A DNA stretch of 64,000 nt from the NCBI GenBank assembly GCA_017501525.1, contig JAFVWT010000004.1, positions 1 through 64,000 on the forward strand, in the 5' to 3' direction. A model generated the notes under the pieces. That model was not told the DNA's origin and searched no databases. It was given only the letters and a program-made list of their open reading frames with translations. Shown in pieces: positions 23,330 through 31,764 of the stretch. The stretch comes from Bacteroidales bacterium. GTDB taxonomy: Bacteria; Bacteroidota; Bacteroidia; Bacteroidales; UBA932. Every line of letters starts with the position of its first letter. Within the stretch, counting starts at the first letter, position 1. The translations under genes were made by a program, and so were the position numbers.

Positions 23330-24604
23330 TAGTCTTTGGGTTACTATATTTCTATCGAATGTCCCCTTTACATCATAGATTGTACTGTTGGTGCATGTTA
23401 TCGATTTCAGGTCTATTTTCTGGAACTCTGAATGTGCTACACATATTACCACGGCATCGTAGCGGTTGTTGCAGATTAGGCTGAAGTCCTTAATGGGGCT
23501 TACACCATACTCATTTTCTGCTTCTTGAGAATCTACCCAGGGATCATAAATGTCTATGTTGTCCGTATATGAAAGAAGTGATTGGTATATATTTATAACC
23601 TTTGTATTTCTGATATCCGGGCAATTTTCCTTGAAAGTAAATCCCAGAATAAGAATCATTGAGTTTTTAACCATTATACCTCTCTGATTCATATTAAAAA
23701 CAACTCTCGATGCTACATAGCTTCCCATTGCATCATTTACCCTTCTCGATTCTGTCATAATCCGTGGAAGTATTCCATGGAATTGGGCTTTCTGTATCAA
23801 ATAATAGGGGTCTACACTTATACAATGTCCACCCACCAGGCCTGGTTTGAATGGAAGAAAATTCCATTTGGTCCCTGCTGCCTCAAGTACATCCAAAGTA
23901 TCAATTCCCAGAGCATTCATAATCATTGCAACTTCGTTCATAAAGGCGATATTGACATCCCTCTGTGAATTTTCAATGATTTTTGCTGCTTCTGCTACTT
24001 TTATTGAGGAGGCTCTGTATGTGCCATTCTCCAATACTGAATTATATAGCCTGTCGACTATCAATGCGCTCTGTGGGGTGGACCCTGAGGTAATCTTCTT
24101 TATCTTTTCAACGGTGTGTTCTTTGTCTCCAGGATTGATTCTCTCAGGCGAGTAACCCAAGAAGAAGTCTTTATTGAGGACTTTGCCTGATACCTTCTCT
24201 ATAATTGGGGCGCATATCTCTTCTGTAACTCCAGGATATACCGTTGACTCATAGATGATGATGTCCCCGTCACTGACGAAAGACCCTACTGTAGCACTTG
24301 CTTTTTCAAGGGGGCCTAAATCGGGGTAGTTGTTCTCATTTACGGGGGTAGGGACGGTGACGATATAAATATTGCAATCCTTAAGCATCTGAGGGTCATC
24401 AGTGCATACCAATCCGTTGCGGAATGCCTCCTCGACTCTGTTTTTGCTCACTTCGAGGGTACTGTCTTCCCCACTGTTCAGACTCCTGACCCTGCTTGAG
24501 TTGATGTCAAAGGCTATGACCGGATATTTTTTTGCAAACAGGCAAGCCAATGGGAATCCTACATAACCCAAACCGATAATTCCTATTTTATAACTCTTAT
24601 CCAT
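23327..24604 (-). CDS. UDP-sugar 6-dehydrogenase (TviB/WbpO-like nucleotide sugar dehydrogenase)
   Basis: A 425-residue cytoplasmic enzyme that oxidises C6 of a UDP-hexose or UDP-HexNAc to the uronic acid in two NAD-dependent steps, for capsule or lipopolysaccharide synthesis. The Rossmann motif GIIGLGYVG is at residues 9-17, with TVPTPVNENNYPDL and ESTVYPGVTEE following. The catalytic Cys is in GGHCISVDPYYL (about residue 260), and the C-terminal domain has LGFTFKENCPDIRNTK. The sequence resembles the Vi-antigen TviB/CapL group, which uses UDP-GlcNAc or UDP-GalNAc. No other capsule gene is adjacent. Its ATG abuts the nitroreductase stop, so it appears to be the tail of the efflux operon. Confidence 0.88.
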   Translation of the reverse strand: MDKSYKIGIIGLGYVGFPLACLFAKKYPVIAFDINSSRVRSLNSGEDSTLEVSKNRVEEAFRNGLVCTDDPQMLKDCNIYIVTVPTPVNENNYPDLGPLEKASATVGSFVSDGDIIIYESTVYPGVTEEICAPIIEKVSGKVLNKDFFLGYSPERINPGDKEHTVEKIKKITSGSTPQSALIVDRLYNSVLENGTYRASSIKVAEAAKIIENSQRDVNIAFMNEVAMIMNALGIDTLDVLEAAGTKWNFLPFKPGLVGGHCISVDPYYLIQKAQFHGILPRIMTESRRVNDAMGSYVASRVVFNMNQRGIMVKNSMILILGFTFKENCPDIRNTKVINIYQSLLSYTDNIDIYDPWVDSQEAENEYGVSPIKDFSLICNNRYDAVVICVAHSEFQKIDLKSITCTNSTIYDVKGTFDRNIVTQRL

Positions 24605-25225
24605 CTACTTTAGAATCAATTCATCCAACTTTCTTTTTGGAACATGATGTGTTCCATCCTCTTCTCTCCAGTATTTGTACTCTCCGTTCGTCATATCATC
24701 TACTACAACTACCTCTTTTGGTTTGCCTAATGCCAGTACTTGAATAATTTGCATATTTTCAGGCAATGATATGATTTGTGCCAATCGGTCTCTTTTTACT
24801 GTAGCAATGATACAACCTCCGTAACCCAGTTCGACAGCCTGGAGCATCATACTTTGGGCCGCAATCCCATCGTCACAGAGGAATCCGGGTGCAATATTCT
24901 TGTCGAGAATCTGGACAATATATGCAGAGGGCCTTTCCCCTTCTTGTGGTCCGGACCATTGTGTAAGGTAGCCCGCCCATCCGAGAGTTTCAAAAATCTC
25001 TCCATTTGTGGCAGGATTATTACAGATATAGTATTTTAAGGGTTGCACATTTTTCCCACTTGGTGAAAGTCTTGCTGCATTGACTATTTTATGCAATTCT
25101 TCTGTGGAAATCTGTACGTTCTGGTAAAAACGCCTGTAACTTCTGTTTTTGGCGATAGCTTCCTCTACTGTCATGGTATCTGTTTTTAGGAACTTTATAT
25201 CTTTTAGCAACTTCCATAAACCCAT
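24605..25225 (-). CDS. Nitroreductase-family flavoprotein
   Basis: A 206-residue FMN-dependent oxidoreductase of the nitroreductase fold. Typical features are EAIAKNRSYRRF (phosphate-binding Arg residues), AARLSPSGKNVQPLKYYI, DDGIAAQSMMLQAVELGYGG and the C-terminal ALGKPKE. Members reduce quinones, nitroaromatics or act in dehalogenation; the substrate is unknown. The internal Met at about residue 18 (TMTVEEAI) is an alternative start. It lies between the outer-membrane efflux protein gene and the UDP-sugar dehydrogenase gene with minimal spacing. Confidence 0.85.
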   Translation of the reverse strand: MGLWKLLKDIKFLKTDTMTVEEAIAKNRSYRRFYQNVQISTEELHKIVNAARLSPSGKNVQPLKYYICNNPATNGEIFETLGWAGYLTQWSGPQEGERPSAYIVQILDKNIAPGFLCDDGIAAQSMMLQAVELGYGGCIIATVKRDRLAQIISLPENMQIIQVLALGKPKEVVVVDDMTNGEYKYWREEDGTHHVPKRKLDELILK

Positions 25226-25257
25226 ATGTTATCAAATCTTACATACGATGGTCCCTT

Positions 25258-26664
25258 TTATTTTTCCTCTATCCGGTTCTTTTCGAGGGATGGGTTGCTC
25301 CATCCGCCTCCAAGAGCTCTGTATAAATCAATATGGTTGTCAATCAGTTCATTAAGAGCTTGGATATAAGATAGCTGAGCATTGAATACACCCTCTTGTG
25401 CCGAGAGTACGTCAAGATAAGTGGCATATCCGTTTACAAGAAGTTCGTATGAGTATTCGTATGCTTTTTCCAAGGCGATGAACTGTTTGTATAGAAGTTC
25501 TGCTTTCTGGTTGTTATTGTGTAAAGATGATAGGGTGTTGGAAACTTCCATACCTGCACCAAGTACACACTCTTTAAATTCTATAATTGCAATTTCATAC
25601 TCTTTCAGAGCGACATCTTTTTGTGTTCTCAATGCTCTACCATTGAAAATAGGTTGTGTGAGCCCGCCAATGACACCCCATACCAGAGAGGTGGGAAGGT
25701 TGAACCACTGATCCATTTGGGCTGCATCTGTGGAGATGTTGCCTGACAGGGTCAGTGAAGGGTACATGGCCGCTACTGCTGAGTTATAGCTGTGCAACGA
25801 ACTCTGAAGCATATTTTCGGCGGCAAGAATGTCCGGACGGTTTCTTAGCAGGGCTATCGGAAGTCCGGTTTTTGCCTGAGGAAATCTAATCTCAGAGAGG
25901 TCTGTTATCTCCCGTCTCTGTATCGGGGCAGGAGTTTTGCCGATCAGATAACAAATATAATTCTCTGCCTGGGTGATGGCCTGGTTTATCTCCGGCAAAT
26001 ATGTCTGAGCTGTAAGAAGTTGTGATTCTGCTTGTAAAACAGCCACTTCATTGACTACTGCTGATTCTTTCAGATCTTTGACAGTCTGAAGATAATTTTC
26101 CCTGTTGGCAATAGTCTCTATGACAAATTTCTTCTGGGCATCCAATGCGAGCAATTGGAAGTAGCTCTTTGCAATATTTGCAATCAGCTCAGTCTGGATT
26201 GCATTTTTTGTATTTTCCTGTGAGAGCAATTTCTGGAATTGGGCTCTTTTGGCTTTTGAAAGTTTACCCCATATATCTATTTCCCATGAGGCCGAAATGC
26301 CTATGGTAAAGTATGGAGCAGTCTGGGCGGAAAGATTTTGTTTTCCATAAGAGACTCCAGCAGAAGCGCTCAAATCTGGAGCTATTTCCCATTTGCTTTT
26401 TTTGAAATATGCACTTTGTTGCTCAATTCTCTTATATGCTATTTCCAGGTCGTAGTTTCCTGCAAGGGCGCTATCAATAAGTCTGCAAAGGAGTGTATCC
26501 TTGTAGAAGTCTCTCCACTCTATTTTTGATACATCGAATGTGGTGTCAGACTCTGAGAAATCTCTAATCAATTCTTCTGCAGGTATATCAGGGCGTTCAT
26601 ATTTCACTGCGCAGGAAGAGAGAGCCCCGACTGCGATAAGTAGTCCGATAATTAATTTTTTCAT
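25258..26664 (-). CDS. TolC/OprM-like outer-membrane efflux lipoprotein (NodT family)
   Basis: A 468-residue outer-membrane channel of an RND tripartite pump. The lipoprotein signal ends ALSSCAVKYERP (Cys at about residue 18), as in OprM. Two OEP repeats of long alpha-helical hairpin and beta strands are visible (IEQQSAYFKKSKWEIAPDLS; LPIALLRNRPDILAAENMLQ; YPSLTLSGN). The RPDI and PSLTLSG signatures are characteristic of the family. It starts within the end of the RND transporter gene (ATGA overlap, 4 bp), so it is translated from the same mRNA. Confidence 0.92.
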   Translation of the reverse strand: MKKLIIGLLIAVGALSSCAVKYERPDIPAEELIRDFSESDTTFDVSKIEWRDFYKDTLLCRLIDSALAGNYDLEIAYKRIEQQSAYFKKSKWEIAPDLSASAGVSYGKQNLSAQTAPYFTIGISASWEIDIWGKLSKAKRAQFQKLLSQENTKNAIQTELIANIAKSYFQLLALDAQKKFVIETIANRENYLQTVKDLKESAVVNEVAVLQAESQLLTAQTYLPEINQAITQAENYICYLIGKTPAPIQRREITDLSEIRFPQAKTGLPIALLRNRPDILAAENMLQSSLHSYNSAVAAMYPSLTLSGNISTDAAQMDQWFNLPTSLVWGVIGGLTQPIFNGRALRTQKDVALKEYEIAIIEFKECVLGAGMEVSNTLSSLHNNNQKAELLYKQFIALEKAYEYSYELLVNGYATYLDVLSAQEGVFNAQLSYIQALNELIDNHIDLYRALGGGWSNPSLEKNRIEEK

Positions 26665-29600
26665 TTCGCACCTCCTATTCTTTCATCCAATCGTTGGAAA
26701 ATGATATACATAATGGGGATAACCAGGACTCCGAACAATGTTCCGACAAACATACCTCCTGCAGCAGCTATACCGATAGATTTGTTTCCTATGGCTCCTG
26801 CACCACTTTCTGTACAGAGTGGAATCATACCGAAGATGAAAGCAAATGAGGTCATCAGAATAGGACGAAGTCTTGCTTTTGCTCCATCGAGTGCCGCATC
26901 CTTTATAGACATCCCTTGCTCGTGCCGCTGTTTTGCGAACTCTACAATCAGGATACCATTCTTTGCGAGCAGACCTATAAGCATAATCATCGCTACTTGG
27001 ACATATATGTTGTTGTCTATTCCAAACATATTGATAAAGATGAATATACCTCCAATACCTATTACAAGTGGCAACATTACTGACATAGGAAGTATGTAGC
27101 TATTATATTGTGCCGCAAGTATCAGGTATACAAATATGAAACACAACAGGAATATTAGTCCTTGCTCTCCTGAAGAATTAATCTCTTCTCTTGTCAGACC
27201 TGTAAATTCATATCCATATCCGTTAGGAAGATTTTCAGCCACTTCGTTGATTGCAGAAATCGCATCACCTGTCGAGTATCCTGGATTTGGAGCACCTGTA
27301 ATGGTTGCAGCTGTAAATAGGTTGAAACGTGTCAGGGATTCGGGGCCATAGACCCTCTTGAAATCTATTACTGTACTGACCGGAACCATTTCCCCATAAG
27401 CATTTCTTACCTTTATGGCGTTGATAGATAGTAAGTTGTCTCTAAATTCGGGGGCAGCCTGTATTACTACTCTGTAATATTTTGTGAACCTGTTGAAGTC
27501 TGATACAATGTTTCCTCCGTAGTATGACTGCAATGTGTTGAACAAATCTTTAATGGATATACCTGCAAGTTTGCACTTGTCTACATTGACATCAAACTCA
27601 TACTGAGGGTAATTGATATTGAAAGCAGATGTAGTATACTGAATCTCTTTCCGAGAATTCAATTGGTTCATAAAGTCTTGCTGCACTGTGTAGAAATTCT
27701 CGAGGGAACCTCCGGTCTTGTCTTGAAGTTGGATTTCAAAACCTGATGCCGCCCCGAAACCGGGTACGGTCGGAGGGATAAAGAAGAGTATTTTGCCTTC
27801 CTTTATCTCGGATGTTTTTTCCTTTAGGGTATTTATCACATCTGTGATAGTGATACCTTCCCTCTCTTCCCAATTTACCAGAGACATTACCATCAGACCG
27901 CTTGAACCGCTGTTTACTCCACTTAGCAAACTGGTTCCGGCAACCGACATCCTCTCTTCTATCTGGGGGATTTCATTGCATATATTGTCTATCTGAGTCA
28001 ATACACCTTTGGTCCTCTCCAATGATGCCCCTTCAGGAAGTGTTACATCAACCATGATTATCCCCTGGTCCTCGTCAGGAATAAAGGCAGAAGGAGTGGA
28101 GCGCATAAGTAGCACGAGAACTACTGCAAATATTGCGAGGATTGCTACAGGTATAATTTTCTTTTTTGAGAAAAATCCCAGAAGTGAGGTATATTTCTCA
28201 GTGAAGGAATCAAAGGCTGTATTGAATGCTATAGCACTTCTGCTCAAGAAACCTTTTTTCTTATCGTGTGCGGGCTTGATGAATATGGCACATAGTACAG
28301 GACTTAAGGTCAGAGCATTAAGCGCAGATAAAAGTACTGCAGAAGCAAGTGTTAAGGCAAATTGTTTGTAAAAGACTCCTGTTGGACCACCCATGAAACT
28401 TACAGGGACAAACACAGCTGACATTACCAATGAAATGGAAATAATTGCAGTGGAGATCTCTCCCATGGCATCAGATGTCGCCTTGTAGCTGCTCTTTTCC
28501 CCTGCGTGTAGCTTTGCATGGACTGCTTCGACGACTACAATGGCATCATCGACAACAATTCCGATTGCCAGAACCATCGCAAAGAGGGTAAGCATATTGA
28601 TTGAAAAACCGAACAGTTGCAGACAGAAAAATGCTCCGATAAGTGCAACAACTGCTGAAATACTTGGAATGATGGTGGATTTAAGGTCCTGAAGGAATAC
28701 AAGAACTACGAGGAAGACCAGAATGAATGCTTCAAACAAAGTTTTGAGCACCTGGTGAATTGAGGCATTCAAGAAGATGTTGGTATTGTATGGTGATGCC
28801 CATTTCATACCTTCGGGGAAATCTTCAGAGGCCTTATCCAGTGTAGCAATCAGGTTTTCAATCACCTCTTTAGCATTAGAACCGGCCATCTGATATATAC
28901 TGAGGGCAGTGCCTGGATGACCTTTGGACGTATTGTATGTTGAGGTGTTGAATGCGTTGAGTTCAACTCTGGCAACATCTTTGAGTTTGAGAATTCTGCC
29001 GTCGGGGTATGCCTTTATTACAATATTCTCATACTCTGATGGTTCTACAAATTTACCCTTGTATTTGATGGTGTATTCAAATGCGGTGGGACTATCCTGA
29101 CCAAATTTACCTGGAGCAGCTTCGATATTTTGCTCTTTGATTGCAGCTTCGATGTCTGATGGCATCAGATTAAGGGAAGCCATTTTATCAGGGTCCATCC
29201 ACACTTTTATAGAATAGTCTCCCGCTCCGAAGACATTCACACGCCCAACACCATTTACTCGTTGTAGTTCAGGCAAGACATTGATTCTGACATAGTTTTC
29301 TACAAAGACAGCATCATAGTCCGGGTTCTCGGAAAAGAATGATACCATCATCAGGATAGTGTTTTGCATCTTTTCCGTCGTTATACCATAAGTGGTAACT
29401 GCACTTGGCAATTTGCTTGTGGCAGCAGAAACCCTGTTCTGTACATTTACAGCCGCCATATCTGCATCGGCTCCCAATTCAAAGTAGACCTGAATTGTGG
29501 CATTTCCATCATTACTTGCAGTAGAAGTCATGTAGGTCATTCCTTCCACTCCATTAATCTGCTCTTCCAGGGGCGCAATTACACTTTTAAGTACCACATC

Positions 29601-29762
29601 AGCATTTGCTCCGCTATAATTTGTGGTGACTTGCACCATCGGAGGGGCAATGTCGGGGTAAGTGGTTATCGGTAATGTCAGCAGACCCAAAGCCCCTGCA
29701 ATAACTATGATTATCGAAATGACAGTGGCCAGAACCGGCTTTTTCAAAATATCTTTAAACAT
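26661..29762 (-). CDS. RND multidrug efflux transporter (AcrB/HAE1 type)
   Basis: A 1033-residue inner-membrane proton antiporter. It has 12 transmembrane helices and two large periplasmic loops. The N-terminus MFKDILKKPVLATVISIIIV and TLPITTYPDIAPPMVQVTT are typical of HAE1. TM4 carries the paired Asp residues of the proton relay in AIGIVVDDAIVVVEAV. GLLAKNGILIVEFAKQ in TM11 and the porter-domain YNTSKGHPGTALSIYQMAGSN-type strand also fit. It exports hydrophobic toxic compounds; the substrate range is not readable. The operon order is adaptor, pump, outer-membrane channel. Confidence 0.95.
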   Translation of the reverse strand: MFKDILKKPVLATVISIIIVIAGALGLLTLPITTYPDIAPPMVQVTTNYSGANADVVLKSVIAPLEEQINGVEGMTYMTSTASNDGNATIQVYFELGADADMAAVNVQNRVSAATSKLPSAVTTYGITTEKMQNTILMMVSFFSENPDYDAVFVENYVRINVLPELQRVNGVGRVNVFGAGDYSIKVWMDPDKMASLNLMPSDIEAAIKEQNIEAAPGKFGQDSPTAFEYTIKYKGKFVEPSEYENIVIKAYPDGRILKLKDVARVELNAFNTSTYNTSKGHPGTALSIYQMAGSNAKEVIENLIATLDKASEDFPEGMKWASPYNTNIFLNASIHQVLKTLFEAFILVFLVVLVFLQDLKSTIIPSISAVVALIGAFFCLQLFGFSINMLTLFAMVLAIGIVVDDAIVVVEAVHAKLHAGEKSSYKATSDAMGEISTAIISISLVMSAVFVPVSFMGGPTGVFYKQFALTLASAVLLSALNALTLSPVLCAIFIKPAHDKKKGFLSRSAIAFNTAFDSFTEKYTSLLGFFSKKKIIPVAILAIFAVVLVLLMRSTPSAFIPDEDQGIIMVDVTLPEGASLERTKGVLTQIDNICNEIPQIEERMSVAGTSLLSGVNSGSSGLMVMSLVNWEEREGITITDVINTLKEKTSEIKEGKILFFIPPTVPGFGAASGFEIQLQDKTGGSLENFYTVQQDFMNQLNSRKEIQYTTSAFNINYPQYEFDVNVDKCKLAGISIKDLFNTLQSYYGGNIVSDFNRFTKYYRVVIQAAPEFRDNLLSINAIKVRNAYGEMVPVSTVIDFKRVYGPESLTRFNLFTAATITGAPNPGYSTGDAISAINEVAENLPNGYGYEFTGLTREEINSSGEQGLIFLLCFIFVYLILAAQYNSYILPMSVMLPLVIGIGGIFIFINMFGIDNNIYVQVAMIMLIGLLAKNGILIVEFAKQRHEQGMSIKDAALDGAKARLRPILMTSFAFIFGMIPLCTESGAGAIGNKSIGIAAAGGMFVGTLFGVLVIPIMYIIFQRLDERIGGAK

Positions 29763-29799
29763 CTATTTTAAAGTTTTGTAGGGTTTTAATAATGGTACT

Positions 29800-30906
29800 T
29801 TAACTTTTAGGTGTAATTACCATCCCTTCCTTGAGCCTGTTAATCCCTTCTGTGACAATTTTAGTACCGGGCTCAATGCCTGTGACTACATAATTGTTTC
29901 CTGAGACTCCTTCTACAGAAACTGTTTTGCGGCTTACTGTGTTCTCAGGGGTTAATGTATAAACTATAATTTTGTCCTGTAGTTCGTAGGTGGCACTCTG
30001 AGGAATGACTATACATCCGTGATAAGTAAATGGAAATCTGAGTATTCCGCTACTTCCTGAAAGAATTGCAAGGTCGGGGTTTGGAAATATCACCTTCAAT
30101 TGGATAGAACCGGTATTTCTGTCAATTATTCCGGTGGCTGAGGCAAGTGCCCCTTTGTATTTGTATTGTGAACCGTCGGGAAGGATCAATTCGATATTAT
30201 CTTTTCTTTGAGGTTTGTAACTTCCTTCCTCCATAGCTTTTCTTCTGAGGGGTGTCAATTTCTTTTCATCAAAAGAGAAGTATGCAGCGACATCTCCATC
30301 GCTTGAAACGGTAGTAATGGCATCTGCCGCTGAGGGAGACAAGAGTGAACCCTCTCTTATGTAGATACGACCTAAAACTCCATCAGTAGGGGATGTTATA
30401 TTGGTGTAGCTTAATGTAATCTGTGCATTTTCATATTTGGCTTTAGCCTGTTCATATTGTGCTTTTGCAGCTTTGAGATTGCTCTGTGCTGTCTCCAATT
30501 CAAAATTGCTTATGATCCCTTTCTCTACAAGTGGGGTCAGTTTCACAATTTCGAGTTCAACATTACTCTGGTTGGCAGCAGCGGCCTCCATTGCTGCATA
30601 GGCGGCATTCACATCCTGTTGGTAATCGGAATCATCTATTTTGACAATCAGATCTCCTTTTTTGACAGTAGTTCCTTCTTGTTTTGCAATGCTTTTTACA
30701 TATCCTGTAATCTTCGGGCGTATTTCCACCATAGTATTGCTTTGGATGATTGTGGAATACTCATTGTAGACTACAGCAGAGCAAGTATCTAAAGTGAGAA
30801 CTTTAAATGCCGGCGGGGCGGTGGTCTGTGGCTCTTTGTTTCCACACGAGGTGGTCGTGATAGCCACTGATAATATTATTGCTATTATTGGAAATATCTT
30901 CTTCAT
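29800..30906 (-). CDS. RND efflux periplasmic adaptor (membrane fusion protein)
   Basis: A 368-residue lipoprotein with signal AITTTSCGNKE (Cys at about residue 21). The AcrA-like order is visible: a lipoyl half (VEIRPKITGYVKSIAKQEG), an alpha-helical hairpin (residues of about 95-150, ESNLKAAKAQYEQAKAKYE-type heptads), the second lipoyl half (ITSPTDGVLGRIYIREGSLL) and beta-barrel and membrane-proximal domains (GSIQLKVIFPNPD, VTGIEPGTKIVTEGINRL). It joins the pump to the outer-membrane channel. It starts 20 bp after the cyclophilin gene. Confidence 0.93.
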   Translation of the reverse strand: MKKIFPIIAIILSVAITTTSCGNKEPQTTAPPAFKVLTLDTCSAVVYNEYSTIIQSNTMVEIRPKITGYVKSIAKQEGTTVKKGDLIVKIDDSDYQQDVNAAYAAMEAAAANQSNVELEIVKLTPLVEKGIISNFELETAQSNLKAAKAQYEQAKAKYENAQITLSYTNITSPTDGVLGRIYIREGSLLSPSAADAITTVSSDGDVAAYFSFDEKKLTPLRRKAMEEGSYKPQRKDNIELILPDGSQYKYKGALASATGIIDRNTGSIQLKVIFPNPDLAILSGSSGILRFPFTYHGCIVIPQSATYELQDKIIVYTLTPENTVSRKTVSVEGVSGNNYVVTGIEPGTKIVTEGINRLKEGMVITPKS

Positions 30907-30926
30907 AATTTCTATTGTATCACCTT

Positions 30927-31616
30927 TTAATTTATGGGGTTGATTGAGATGATTCTCACATCCTTGATCGGCTGGTCATATCTGTTGGTCCTTATGGCAG
31001 CAATCTTGTCGATAACCTCAAAACCACCGATTGTTTCACCGAAAATGGTATATGCTCCATCGAGGTGTTGACAATGTTCGGGATTATGGACAATATAGAA
31101 TTGTGAACCGGAAGATTCCCGTTTCGGATTTGAAATATCACCTTGACGGGCAGCGGCCAAAGCGCCTTTCTTATGTGTATATTGCGGAAGTATTTCTGCG
31201 GGAATTGTATATCCGGGGCCACCTGTTCCGAACATATTGACATTTGTTGAATCCTTTGTAAGGGGGTCTCCTGTCTGAATCATGAAACCATATATAATTC
31301 TGTGAAATAGAATGTTGTCATAGAATTTCTCAGAGGCAAGCTTTATGAAATTGTCTCTATGTAATGGTGTGTCTTTGTATAGTAAAACAACTATAGTCCC
31401 TTCTGTAGTATGAATTTGAAATATTGGCTCATCGGGTAGATTGTCGTAACTGAACCTTGCAGTGCTATCTTGTTCCATTGTGTTTTTCTCCTTTATTATT
31501 GTTGTGTCATTTCCGTTAGTATCGTTCTTTGATTCTTCTTTTGTGGCATTGTTACCGCATGATTGTAGCATAATTGATGTTATTATAAAAATCAGGCCAA
31601 AAATTTTTGATTTCAT
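30927..31616 (-). CDS. Cyclophilin-type peptidyl-prolyl cis-trans isomerase lipoprotein
   Basis: A 229-residue lipoprotein with signal SIMLQSCGNNA (Cys at residue 20). A Ser/Thr/Asp-rich linker follows, then a cyclophilin domain from about residue 65. Core motifs are HRDNFIKLA, ILFHRIIYGFMIQTGDP (with the catalytic Arg), SSGSQFYIVH and AYTIFGETIGGFEVIDKIA. The enzyme catalyses proline isomerisation in exported proteins. It is the first gene of the efflux operon on the minus strand, which may help fold the efflux components, though that is speculation. Confidence 0.92.
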   Translation of the reverse strand: MKSKIFGLIFIITSIMLQSCGNNATKEESKNDTNGNDTTIIKEKNTMEQDSTARFSYDNLPDEPIFQIHTTEGTIVVLLYKDTPLHRDNFIKLASEKFYDNILFHRIIYGFMIQTGDPLTKDSTNVNMFGTGGPGYTIPAEILPQYTHKKGALAAARQGDISNPKRESSGSQFYIVHNPEHCQHLDGAYTIFGETIGGFEVIDKIAAIRTNRYDQPIKDVRIISINPIN

Positions 31617-31764
31617 ATCGTGTTTCTTTATATTTGGATTTAGAAATCGTTTTAGTTTTTAATGACGTTCTAAAATGGTTTGTTGAAAAATTTCAATTAA
31701 ATGGATATGCGATAAAAGGAAGCATTAAGTCACATATACATCATATCATGCAAATATAGTATTA

